Source of the DNA: Streptomyces sp. MNU76
Lineage (GTDB): Bacteria > Actinomycetota > Actinomycetes > Streptomycetales > Streptomycetaceae
NCBI RefSeq assembly: GCF_020982545.1
Contig: NZ_JAJKLK010000001.1
Location: 930,001-994,000, forward strand
DNA length: 64,000 bases
Reading direction: 5' to 3'
The translations under genes were made by a program, and so were the position numbers. This document shows, piece by piece, positions 52,933-61,412 of this stretch (position 1 is the first letter of the stretch; every line of letters begins with the position of its first letter). The notes under the pieces were generated by a model that saw nothing but the letters and a program-made list of their open reading frames with translations, was not told where the DNA came from and ran no database searches.

Positions 52933-54075
52933 GTGAGATCAAGGACGTTGAGCCTCGCAGGCTCGACCCTCGCGGCGGCCGTCGTGGCCTCCGCGCTGCT
53001 GCCCGTCGCCGCGGCCAACGCCGCCGCGTCGACGCCCAAGGTCACGAAGGCGACCAAGGACGCCTTCGGGCGCGTCGCGGACAACGTGCTCACCGACCGT
53101 ACGGCCGTGCTGCTCGGCAGCAAGGCCGCGCGCAAGTCGCTGAAGCCGACCGGCGGCGTCAAGCTGTCCGCCGGCCAGAAGAAGGCCGAGGACGGCAAGC
53201 TGTCCGCCCTGAAGGACACCAGGTCCCGCCTGGCGTCCCTGGGCGAGGCCTACACCTCGGCCGACACGAAGGTCACCGTCGACAGCGCCAAGGTCAAGGG
53301 CAAGAAGGCCACGGTCAAGGTCACCGAGACCACGACCCTGAAGTACAAGAAGATACGCGGCGACGAGCCCGCCTCCACGGGCTTCGACGCGCACCACGTG
53401 CTCACCTTCACCGCCCAGGCGAACGGCACCTGGCAGCTCACCGCGATGCGCTCCACGGACGGTGGCGCCCCGCGGATCAACGAGCCCGCCGCCGCGACCG
53501 CGGACACCAAGCTCAGCCGTACGCCGATGGCCATCATCAGCGCGCCCAAGGCGGCCACCACGCGCAACCCCGCCCCCAAGCCGAAGACGCTCACGGGCGG
53601 CGCCTACGACTACCGGGCGATGGCGACGTACACCGAGAAGTACTGGAAGAACTACAACCCGGCGTACCGCAAGTACAACTCGCTCGGCGGCGACTGCACC
53701 AACTACCTCAGCCAGGGCCTCCTGGCGGGCGGCTGGAAGCAGATCTCCACGGTCACGCCGGAGGAGTACGACACCTGGTACTACGCCTCCAACGGCACCG
53801 CGGACGCCTGGATCGGCGTGAACGAGTGGTCCTGGTTCACCCAGACCGCCAAGCGGACCACGCCGCTCGCGAACGTCTACCAGATGGACATCGGCGACGT
53901 GCTCCAGATCGACTTCAACAGGGACGGGTCCAAGGACCACTCCATGATGACGACCTACCGCAGCGCCAGCGGTGTCCCGTACCTGACGTACCACGACGCG
54001 GACACCTACCGCCGTTCGGTCGCGAGCATCATCGCCTCGTACCCGACCGCGAACTACTACGCGTACCGCACCTGA
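52933..54075 (+). CDS. Secreted amidase-domain (Amidase_6) protein
   Basis: 380 residues from GTG 52933, AAGGAG eight bases upstream. A signal peptide (RSRTLSLAGSTLAAAVVASALLPVAAANA) is followed by a helical region with KATVKVTETTTLKYKK, then the Amidase_6 module: YDYRAMATYTEKYW near 229 and the candidate nucleophile in GGDCTNYLSQ near 254, then DHSMMTTYR with His near 335. NlpC-P60-like peptidoglycan hydrolase activity is likely. Follows the penicillin-binding and deacetylase-like genes, consistent with a cell-envelope cluster, but with its own promoter space (115 bases). Confidence 0.87.
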   Translation: MRSRTLSLAGSTLAAAVVASALLPVAAANAAASTPKVTKATKDAFGRVADNVLTDRTAVLLGSKAARKSLKPTGGVKLSAGQKKAEDGKLSALKDTRSRLASLGEAYTSADTKVTVDSAKVKGKKATVKVTETTTLKYKKIRGDEPASTGFDAHHVLTFTAQANGTWQLTAMRSTDGGAPRINEPAAATADTKLSRTPMAIISAPKAATTRNPAPKPKTLTGGAYDYRAMATYTEKYWKNYNPAYRKYNSLGGDCTNYLSQGLLAGGWKQISTVTPEEYDTWYYASNGTADAWIGVNEWSWFTQTAKRTTPLANVYQMDIGDVLQIDFNRDGSKDHSMMTTYRSASGVPYLTYHDADTYRRSVASIIASYPTANYYAYRT

Positions 54076-54094
54076 GCCCGGCCCTCACGGTGCC

Positions 54095-54727
54095 TCAGCC
54101 GGCGCCCTTCCCGTCGTCCGTCCCGGACTCGGGGAGGGCGTCGGCGCGTTCCAGCTTCGCCATCCCCACGCCGGCCTTGCGCCGCGTCTCGCGCTCCGAC
54201 TCCTCCGGGTGGCGGGCCCGCCAGTACGGGTTGTCGTGCGGCAGCGCCGTGCCGACCCTGCCGTACATCCCGAACGTCATCAGCAGAATCCCGACGACAA
54301 AGCTGAACAGGACGTTCTGGATGCGGAACGCCAGGAAGTTGGAGTCGGTGTCCAGCAGGGCCATGTTCACGAAGCCGCTCAGGATGAACAGGACGCCCAG
54401 GGTCATGTTCAGCGTGGAGGCGAAGTTGCCGCCGATCACCATGCCGACGAGCAGCAGCAGCCCCACGGCGATCGACAGGACGCTCAACGTGCCGTTGGTG
54501 CTCAGCCCCACGACCTCGTCGCCGCCCGTGTCGAACCAGCCCACCTTGTCGATGAGCCCCAGGATGCCGAAGACGAGCAGGAACAGGCCCATCAGGCCCG
54601 CCCCGATCCGGTAGACCCTGCTGAGGCGGTGGTCGACGGGCAGGTGCTCGTCGATCTTGATCCGCCGCCGGGGACCCGCGTGCCGGCCCTTGCCCGGACG
54701 CAGTGTGTGCGTGGCGTGCGTGGCCAT
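54095..54727 (-). CDS. DUF4383 membrane protein
   Basis: 210 residues. Four membrane helices are visible: about 40-60 (GAGLMGLFLLVFGILGLID), 79-100 (GTLSVLSIAVGLLLLVGMVIGG), 105-125 (LNMTLGVLFILSGFVNMALL) and 130-155 (FRIQNVLFSFVVGILLMTFGMYG). An Arg/Lys-rich N-terminus and a C-terminal hydrophilic tail of about 45 residues are cytoplasmic. It matches DUF4383, an actinobacterial family without known function. Convergent with the amidase gene, 19 bases apart. Confidence 0.85.
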   Translation of the reverse strand: MATHATHTLRPGKGRHAGPRRRIKIDEHLPVDHRLSRVYRIGAGLMGLFLLVFGILGLIDKVGWFDTGGDEVVGLSTNGTLSVLSIAVGLLLLVGMVIGGNFASTLNMTLGVLFILSGFVNMALLDTDSNFLAFRIQNVLFSFVVGILLMTFGMYGRVGTALPHDNPYWRARHPEESERETRRKAGVGMAKLERADALPESGTDDGKGAG

Positions 54728-54860
54728 GTCCGCCTCCCATCGGGCGTGCGCGGAGGCCTGCGTACCCCTTCAGCATCCGCCGGGCTGCTCCGCCGGGCAA
54801 CCGGGTGCCCCGGTCCCGGGCCGGGTCCCGGTCCCGGCCGGGGCGGGCGGGGCGGGCGTC

Positions 54861-56684
54861 TCAGGTCGCGCCCGCGCCGCGCTCCTTGCGGATCTGGTCC
54901 ACGACCCGCGCCACCGCCTGCCGCACGGCCTCGGTCTCGGTCAGGAAGTGCCAGTAGTCCGGGTGCCGTCCCTCCAGCGTGGCGATCGCCCGGTCCAGAC
55001 GTGCCACGGAGTCGTCCAGCGGGCGCGCGTGCCGCGGATCGGGCGTCGACCGCCCGGCCATGGCCAGCCGCTGCGCGTCCCGGATCGCGAACCGGGTCCG
55101 TTCGATCTCCTGCTGGGAGTCCTTCTGCACGGCGTTCAGCCGCCGCAGCCGGTCCCCGGCGGCCGAGACCGCCTCGTCGGTGTGGTTCAGCAGCGCCCTC
55201 ACGGTCGACAGCAGCGAGGTCGCGTCCGGCCAGCGCTGGGCGTCCCGCGCGGCCCGCGCCTCGCGCAGCTTCAGCTGGGCCTGTTCCACGTCCCGAGCGG
55301 CCTGGTCCGGCACCTGCTGGAGGTCCTGCCAGCAGGCCGCCACGAACCGCCGCCGCAGCTCGCTCAGCACCTGCGGCACCTGCTCGGCCCGGGTGCCCAG
55401 CGCCTCCGCGCGGGTACGCAGCGACACGAGCCGGTGGTCGATCTCGGCGGCCCTCTCCGGCAGCCGCTCGGCCTCCGCGCGCACCGCCTCCGCTTCGCGC
55501 ACGACCCGGTCGGCCCGCTCCAGCGTCTCCCGGACGCCGTGCTGCCCGGCCCCCTGGTTGAGCTTGGTCAGCTCGGGGGCGAGCGCCGCGAGACGGGCGG
55601 CGAGATCGTCGGCCTTCAGCCCCGAACCCCGTGCGGTGTCCAACGCGTTGGAGGCGGCGAGCAGGCCCTGCCGGGCGCGCTCCACCGCCGGGGCCAGCCG
55701 GGCCAGCTGGGTCTCGGCCTTGCCGAGCAGCGGCCCGAGCCCCTGGGCGAACCGGTCCAGCTCCTGCTTGACCCGGTCCAGCTCGGTCCTCGCGGCCGTC
55801 AGCTCGGTGCGGGCCCGGGAGGCCGCGGACGCCTCCAGGTCGTCGCGGTCCAGGTCATGGGCGTCGACGGCGTTGATGTACTGGTGGCTGACTTCGTCGA
55901 TCCGCCGCCCCAGCGCCTCGAAGCCCTCGGCCGCGCGGCGGCCGCCCGGGGAGTCGTCCACCGCTGTGATCGTCTCTATGGAGATCCGCAGGTCCCGCTG
56001 GGCGGTGTCCAGCTCGTAGAACGCGGCCGCCGCGGCGTCCTTCGCCGCCTGCGCCTCCGCCCGCTGTCCCTCGGCCCGCCCCGAACCACCGCCGCGTCCT
56101 GCCTCCGGCGAACGCCGCGGGCAGTACGACGAGGGCGACGAGGGGAACGGCAGGCAGTACGGCACCGTCGCGGACGGCCGATCGCCGCCTCTCGGGGGCC
56201 GGGGCGAGGGCCCTCGGTCCGTGGGGACGCGGGGACTCCGGGCACGGCGGACCGGTCGTGCGGCGGCGCGGGCGCTTGCGTCGGCCGGGGCGCACGCCGA
56301 GAGCGCGCCCGCCCGGCCAGGACCGCCGCCGGCGACGGAGGTCGTCGGAGGGCCGTCGCACGGAGCCGACGGAGGGGATGGCGGGGAAGTGGGCGTTGCG
56401 CGCGGCGCGGGCTCGTCCGACGGCCGGCGTGTGGGGCCCTGGGGTTGCCGGGCGGCGCCGCTGTTCGCCCGGCGCGACGCAGGGCCGCCCGTCGGACGTG
56501 GCGTGGCGGGGCCACCGGCCGCGGTGGGGCCCGTCGTCGGAGCGTGTCCGGGTGGCCGCTGGTGGGGGTGCGGGGCGGTGGCCGCATCGTCGGCCGGGTC
56601 CGTGGCCGGTCGTGGTGCACCGCTCCGGGGCTGTTGTGCGCTCGGCACAAACGGTGTGTACGGCTCTGCCGGTGTCGCCGTCAC
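54861..56684 (-). CDS. Proline-rich/coiled-coil membrane protein; frame disrupted
   Basis: Starts GTG 56684 (VTATPAEPYTPFVPS), GGGAG six bases upstream. As sequenced, 607 residues: a Pro/Ala/Arg-rich region to about 170, then about 390 residues of high-Ala/Arg/Glu coiled coil (ELDTAQRDLRISIETITAV... to the end). A membrane segment is missing in the sequenced frame but appears (GAVLPAVPLVALVVLPAAF) if one C is added at 56194-56198, with two G-equivalents at 56079-56082 returning to frame. I infer an intact protein with a single-pass anchor and extended coiled coil. Unknown function; possible cell-division or envelope scaffold. Confidence 0.6.
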   Translation of the reverse strand: MTATPAEPYTPFVPSAQQPRSGAPRPATDPADDAATAPHPHQRPPGHAPTTGPTAAGGPATPRPTGGPASRRANSGAARQPQGPTRRPSDEPAPRATPTSPPSPPSAPCDGPPTTSVAGGGPGRAGALSACAPADASARAAARPVRRARSPRVPTDRGPSPRPPRGGDRPSATVPYCLPFPSSPSSYCPRRSPEAGRGGGSGRAEGQRAEAQAAKDAAAAAFYELDTAQRDLRISIETITAVDDSPGGRRAAEGFEALGRRIDEVSHQYINAVDAHDLDRDDLEASAASRARTELTAARTELDRVKQELDRFAQGLGPLLGKAETQLARLAPAVERARQGLLAASNALDTARGSGLKADDLAARLAALAPELTKLNQGAGQHGVRETLERADRVVREAEAVRAEAERLPERAAEIDHRLVSLRTRAEALGTRAEQVPQVLSELRRRFVAACWQDLQQVPDQAARDVEQAQLKLREARAARDAQRWPDATSLLSTVRALLNHTDEAVSAAGDRLRRLNAVQKDSQQEIERTRFAIRDAQRLAMAGRSTPDPRHARPLDDSVARLDRAIATLEGRHPDYWHFLTETEAVRQAVARVVDQIRKERGAGAT

Positions 56685-56783
56685 TTCCCTCTCCCGTGCT
56701 GTCATCCACCCTGACCGGTGCCATTCTCCCACCGGTCAAGGACGAAAACACGGGCCGAGCGGTTCGAGGTTGACGGTCGCCCG

Positions 56784-57605
56784 TCAGTCGACGGTGCGGA
56801 CCGTCACCGAACCGTCCTGGGTGTGGGCGGTCACCACATGGGAGCTGCCCTCGTCACGGGGCACCGAGACGTCCACGGAACCGTCGTCGCTCCCGGTCTC
56901 GATCCGGTACGACGTGTCCCGCGGCAGCCCGATGCTGATCGAACCGTCGTCGCTGTGGGACTCCACCAGGTCCGGTACGACCCCGAGTTCGAGCTTGACC
57001 GAACCGTCCTGTGTGCTCACCCTGACGCTTCGCGACGCGACCCCGAGCGCCCGCACGGAGGCGTCGTCGGTGTGCAGCTCCAACGGCCCGGAGGTGTCGC
57101 CGACCCGCACGGCACCGTCGGCCGACCGGATCTCCAGCGGCTCGGCGAACCCCTTCGCGGTCACACTCCCGTCGTCGCTGCGCACGGCGACCGCGACCCC
57201 TCGCGGAACCTCGATCCGGTGCCTGGCCGCACAGTCGGCGACCAGGCCGTCGCACTTCAGCCGCAGCTCCAGCCGGTCGTTCTCCATCTCCCAGGTCACC
57301 CGGGGCTTGCCGCCGACCATGACCCGCCCCTCGAACCACCGGGTCACCTCCACCTCGTCCACGTCCGCCGCGACCAGTTCGAGCGCGGAGTCGTCCGAGT
57401 CGACCGTCAGCGTCCGGCCCGCCAGGGCGAAGCTCCGGTGCTCCGGGTCCCGGTCCTCCCCGGCGTCCGCCCCGCACCCGGCGACGGACGCCATGAGCAC
57501 GACGGCGAGACCGGCGACCGCCCCCACGCCCGCACGGGACCGGCGGGCCGCGCGGGCCGTACGAGCCGGGCGTGCGGTGCGTGCGGTGTGTGCGGTGCGT
57601 GTCAT
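56784..57605 (-). CDS. DUF4097-like beta-repeat lipoprotein
   Basis: 273 residues from ATG 57605, GGGAG six bases upstream; an earlier start adds residues before it. A basic N-terminus (TARTARPARTARAARRSR) precedes a lipobox VLMASVAGC with Cys44, so it is an extracytoplasmic lipoprotein. The remainder consists of short beta-strand repeats with the recurring unit SDDGSV/TQDGSV (seen about seven times), as in DUF4097-type beta-helix proteins. CDGLVADCAA may form a disulphide. Probably a surface or envelope-stress protein; function unknown. Confidence 0.85.
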   Translation of the reverse strand: MTRTAHTARTARPARTARAARRSRAGVGAVAGLAVVLMASVAGCGADAGEDRDPEHRSFALAGRTLTVDSDDSALELVAADVDEVEVTRWFEGRVMVGGKPRVTWEMENDRLELRLKCDGLVADCAARHRIEVPRGVAVAVRSDDGSVTAKGFAEPLEIRSADGAVRVGDTSGPLELHTDDASVRALGVASRSVRVSTQDGSVKLELGVVPDLVESHSDDGSISIGLPRDTSYRIETGSDDGSVDVSVPRDEGSSHVVTAHTQDGSVTVRTVD

Positions 57606-57774
57606 GACGATCTCCCCTGGGCTGGTCCTCGGCTGTCCTTCGACCGTACGGAGCAAGGGAGTTCGAGGGGATCCGGGTCACTCCCGGATGAGGGGTGGGG
57701 CTAGCCCCAGGGACGGCCCCGATATGGGTTTGCTGGGCACGCCCCCGGGCAATGTAGGCTGTCGACTCGTACTC

Positions 57775-57846
<72 letters not shown>

Positions 57847-57851
57847 CCGAG

Positions 57852-57887
57852 ACGAGGACCCCGGCCGTTCATGGCCGGGGTCCTCGT
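57852..57887 (+). terminator. Terminator of tRNA-Val
   Basis: ACGAGGACCCCGGCC (57852-57866), loop GTTCAT, and exact complement 57873-57887, followed by GTTTT. A classical hairpin with T-tract six bases after the tRNA. Confidence 0.92.
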
Positions 57888-57908
57888 GTTTTCCGGGGCC
57901 CGGGTGCC

Positions 57909-58235
57909 TCAGGAGTCCCGTGCGTGCTTGAGGTGGGTGCGGGCCTCGACCCTCTCCTCCGCGGCGACCTCCGACCAGAAGCGGTGGCAGCTGACGAAGA
58001 CCGCCAGTTCCCGCTCGCGCTCGCGGAGCTTCTCGACCTCGGCCTGCTCGTCGGGCGTCCAGCCCGGGGAGGCGGGGCGTTCGACCTTGCGCCAGCCGTT
58101 GTCGTCGCTGAAACCGTCCAGGGGCTCGACCGACCAGGGCAGCCGCTTCAGCAGTGCCAGGAGCTCGGCCCGGACCTGATGCAGCTCCTCCTGACCGGCG
58201 AGAAGGTCGTCTGGGAAGTCATAGGTCTTAGCCAC
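57909..58235 (-). CDS. Small hypothetical protein, charged helical
   Basis: 108 residues. The sequence starts MAKTYDFPDDLLAGQEELHQVRAELL and is predominantly helical and charged, with KLRERERELAVFVSCHRFWSEV and an acidic/basic mix, no signal peptide or membrane helix. A predicted short coiled coil. Many Streptomyces genomes carry such a small protein next to a tRNA gene. Function unknown. It converges on the tRNA terminator and faces away from the LysR gene. Confidence 0.75.
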   Translation of the reverse strand: MAKTYDFPDDLLAGQEELHQVRAELLALLKRLPWSVEPLDGFSDDNGWRKVERPASPGWTPDEQAEVEKLRERERELAVFVSCHRFWSEVAAEERVEARTHLKHARDS

Positions 58236-58367
58236 ACGGCAATGGTACGCCTGTTCGAATTTGGGATGCGAGTTCCTTCGGGCATTTTCCGGAGGGAGAG
58301 ATTCAGGAGGGATTCAGGAGGGGCGGGTCCCCTATGCCCAAGCTCAACCTTGGGTATCGTCCTCGTC

Positions 58368-59292
58368 ATGACCCTCGATGATCTCCGTGTCTTCGTCGCC
58401 GTCTGCCGGGCCGGAAGCCTCAGCGCGGTGGCCCGGGAGCTCGGGTGCACCCAGTCGGCGGTGAGCCAGCACGTGCGGCGACTGGAGCGGGAGGTCGGGG
58501 TCGGTCTGGTGGAGCGGCAGGCCCGAGGCGTCGTGCCCACCCGGGCCGGCCGGGTTCTCCAGGAGGCGGCGGCCGAGGGCATCACCGGTCTCGACCTGGC
58601 GCTGCGCCGGCTGGCCGAGATGGTGCGCGGTGACGGTGGCGTCGTACGGATCGCCACCGGCGGCACGACCGTGCGGCACTTCATGACGCAGGGCATCGTC
58701 GACTTCCGGCGCTCGTACCCGGACGTGGGCCTGGAGTTCCAGACCGTGCGGTCGAGCGCCGGGTGCTGTGACGCGCTGGCCGACCCGTCCCGGGACCTCG
58801 ACCTCTCCTGGCTGACCCTGGGGCCCGCCGTCCGGGGCATCGAACAGCGTGCCGTGGCGGAACTGCCCTGGGTGCTCGCCGTGCGCGCCGACGACGAACT
58901 CGCCGGGCGGGAGCGGGTGGAGGGCCGCGAGCTGGACGGGATGCGGCTGATCGGGCTGCCGGAGAACTCCACCTCCTACGCCCATCTCGGCTCCGCCTAC
59001 CGGGAGTTGGGCATCTCCGTCAGCTCCTCCGGGGCCGGGGTCGCCGACTGGGACACCGCCATCCTGCTCGCCGAGCTCGGCGTCGGCCACGCCGTGGTCC
59101 CCGCGCTCCCGGGCTGGACGGGCCCCGGCCACCCCGGGCTCCGCTTCGTCCCGGTCCCCGACCTGCCCCGCTCACCGTCGGGTGGGCCGTACGGCGCTGG
59201 GACGCCCTGTCGCCACCGGCCCGCGCCTTCGCCGACACGGTGGCGCGGCACGCGGTGCGGGTGGGGGTGGGGTGCGGGCGGTCGAGGGGTGA
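58368..59292 (+). CDS. LysR family transcriptional regulator; frame lost near C-terminus
   Basis: Starts ATG 58368. The LysR helix-turn-helix occupies about 1-60: MTLDDLRVFVAVCRAGSLSAVARELGCTQSAVSQHVRRLEREVG, followed by a linker helix. The substrate-binding domain spans about 85-275 (VVRIATGGTTVRHFMTQGIVDFRRSYPDV, LPWVLAVRADDELAG). The C-terminus reads correctly (LTVGWAVRRWDALSPPARAFADTVARHAV) only if one C is added at the CCCC run 59166-59169. As sequenced the frame runs on past 60000, overlapping the oppositely oriented ketopantoate reductase-like gene. I place the stop near 59292 as the nearest plausible end. Confidence 0.75.
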
Positions 59293-59441
59293 GGCGGGGG
59301 TCCGGCCGGGCTCCGGCTGGGATCCGGGTGGGTTCCGGCCGGGGACCGGCTGGGGTCCGTCCGTTCGGTGGTTCGCCGGTCGGGGTTCTTCGGTTGTTCA
59401 GTGGTCCGCCGCAGGGCTTCGCCCGCTCAGTGGCTCGTCTG

Positions 59442-60371
59442 TCAGGGTTCCCCGGCCGTGCGTCGCTCCTCCGTCGCCCGCAGCTCCGCCACCACCTCCG
59501 TGGCCACCGGCACAGGTACACCGTGACGTTCGGCCGTACGGAGCAACGCGCCGCCGATCGCGTCCAGTTCGAGAGGGCGGCCGGCCTCCGCGTCGCGTTG
59601 CATGGACGATCTGGTGGCGGGCGGGAAGGCGTCGTAGCGACGGAGGGTCTCGGCCGGGTCGACGGGGGCGCAGGCCGCCGTGGCGACCGCGGCCGTCTCC
59701 TCGACCAGGGCGGTCAGCTCCTCGCGGTGGCGGGTGCGGATCTCGCCGAGAGGCAGGGCGTGGCGGGTCGTGAGCAGGGCGAACGGGGCCAGGAAGGACA
59801 TCTTCGCCCACAGTACGGCCGTCTCGTCCGGGAGGACGCGGGTGCCTACGCCCGCCCATTCCAGGGCCCCGGCAAGGGAGTTGAGACGGTCGCGCGGGAC
59901 GCCGTCGCCGGTCAGGTCGACCTCCGCGAACGGGCTGCCGTGTTCGATGACGCCCGGGGCGACGCGGGTCGACTCGACGCGGATGGTGGCGGGGGCGACG
60001 GCCACGGCGTCGCCGTAGTGGGCGCGGAGGTGTGCCGGGTGTTCCACGCCGTTCAGGAACGGTACGACCAGGGTGTCGGGGGCCAGGGAGGCGGCCGGGA
60101 GGCGGTCCAGGGAGGCCGCCAGGGTGGTGTGCTTGACCGTGATCAGGGCCGCGTCGACCTGTTCGCGAAGTTCGGGCGCGGTCTCGACGCGGGCGGTGAA
60201 GTCGCCGAAGCGGCCGCTCCTGACCTGGATGCCGTCCTTCTCCAGGGTCTCGGCGGTCCGTTCGCCGGCCAGGCAGATCACGCGGTGGCCGGCGCGGGCC
60301 AGCAGGGCGGCCAGCAGTCCGCCCACGCCTCCGGGGCCCAGTACCGCCACCGTGAGCCGTTCGTTCGTCAT
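59442..60371 (-). CDS. Ketopantoate reductase family protein (PanE/ApbA-like)
   Basis: 309 residues. N-terminal Rossmann motif VAVLGPGGVGGLLAALLARAGHRV binds NADPH; then DAALITVKHTTLAASL near 73-88 and VVPFLNGVEHPAHLRA near 101 with the conserved Asn of the family. The C-terminal ApbA_C domain shows EWAGVGTRVLPDETAVLWAKMSFLAPFALLT with the catalytic Lys near 190. It could make pantoate for CoA or, as many paralogues, act on another 2-keto acid. The LysR gene is convergent, so regulation by it is uncertain. Confidence 0.87.
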   Translation of the reverse strand: MTNERLTVAVLGPGGVGGLLAALLARAGHRVICLAGERTAETLEKDGIQVRSGRFGDFTARVETAPELREQVDAALITVKHTTLAASLDRLPAASLAPDTLVVPFLNGVEHPAHLRAHYGDAVAVAPATIRVESTRVAPGVIEHGSPFAEVDLTGDGVPRDRLNSLAGALEWAGVGTRVLPDETAVLWAKMSFLAPFALLTTRHALPLGEIRTRHREELTALVEETAAVATAACAPVDPAETLRRYDAFPPATRSSMQRDAEAGRPLELDAIGGALLRTAERHGVPVPVATEVVAELRATEERRTAGEP

Positions 60372-60950
60372 CGTCCCCTCGTTTCCGCCGGGTGGGTCGA
60401 GCCGGCTTCGATGATGATCACAAGGGTGGAGGGTGCAGTCAATCCTCGGGGGAACTTGCTTATGCCCAAGGGGTTGCTTGGGTATGGAGGGAGGCCCCGG
60501 TGACCTGGTGTCTTCGCGGGCTGGGGTTGTGCGGGGGTTGCCAGCTGCTTGCCGGGGAGTGCGTACGAGGGTGGATGAGCTCGATCGTGTGGTGATCGGC
60601 TTCCGGGTTTGCGACGGTGTGGGCTGTTCGGGCTACGGTGAGCGGGCGATCCGGGACACCGGGAACGGAGCCGGCGTGCGGAGCCCCCTTTCCTCCGGAG
60701 AGAAGGTCCGGGGCCTCTCCGTCGCCCTCTGTCCGTACCCACCTGGCCAGGTCGTGAGGGAACCGGCCTCCCGGGACCGGACCACGTACAGGATGCGTGT
60801 CGCCGCCCCGGGGTTGAGTACGCCGGGGACCTGGGGGTACCTCCCACGCCCTTGAGGCAGTGGGGGAACGCCCCAGACCGTTCGGGGCGTGCGGCTGGGC
60901 GGACTCACTCATGCTCAGTCCCCAGGAACGGTACGCGGGAGACTGGGGGC
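60372..60950. other. Gene-free region with nested hairpin element
   Basis: About 579 bases without a supported gene; frames here are Arg/Pro-rich shadows. A nested hairpin lies at 60831-60876: CTGGGG (60831-60836) with CCCCAG (60871-60876) around CCCAC/GTGGG (60843-60847 and 60860-60864). An overlapping stem ACGCCCC/GGGGCGT spans 60868-60890. This kind of element recurs in Streptomyces intergenic DNA. The rest shows nothing recognisable. Confidence 0.45.
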
Positions 60951-61178
60951 ATGTGCCGCAGTATCAAGACGCTTCGACCGCCCGTCCTTCCCGAAGAGGC
61001 CACCGAGGACGACATCAGGGCTGCCGCCCTGCAGTACGTCCGGAAGGTCTCCGGGTTCCGCGCGCCCGCCGCGCACAATCGTGAGGTTTTCGACCGAGCG
61101 GTGGATGTGATCGCGGAGGCCACGGCTGAGTTGTTGGCCGGGTTGGAGGTGCGGGGAGCTGCGCGGCGGGCGGGGTAG
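60951..61178 (+). CDS. DUF2277 small protein
   Basis: 75 residues from ATG 60951: MCRSIKTLRPPVLPEEATED, then IRAAALQYVRKVSGFRAPA and AVDVIAEATAELLAGL. The N-terminal MCRSIKTLR and the KVSGFR motif are the DUF2277 signature. A single helical domain without membrane segment. Function unknown; conserved in actinobacteria. Confidence 0.88.
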   Translation: MCRSIKTLRPPVLPEEATEDDIRAAALQYVRKVSGFRAPAAHNREVFDRAVDVIAEATAELLAGLEVRGAARRAG

Positions 61179-61254
61179 TTTTCCCCCGCCGCCCCCACCC
61201 GTCCCGTCCTTCGGGGCTGCGCTCCTCCACCCCCGGACGTCCGTCCGGTGAGGG

Positions 61255-61312
61255 CTGGTCGCGCGGTTCCCCGCGCCCCTGAAAAGCAGGGGCTGCGCCC
61301 CGTGCTTTTCGT
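61255..61312. repeat. Dispersed intergenic repeat (TTCCCCGCGCCC family)
   Basis: GCTGGTCGCGCGGTTCCCCG continuing CGCCCCTGAAAAGCAGGGGC-type hairpin and GCTGCGCCCCGTGCTTTT. It resembles the half elements at 33341, 38044 and 47958, located after DUF2277. Confidence 0.7.
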
Positions 61313-61412
61313 CCCTGAGTGGCCGCAGGCGGTTGCGTCCTGGGAAGTGGTGTACGGTCGCCGTCCTTCTCCTCATGGCCGCCCACCGTCTGTGTCGACA
61401 GGAGCCGAGCGC

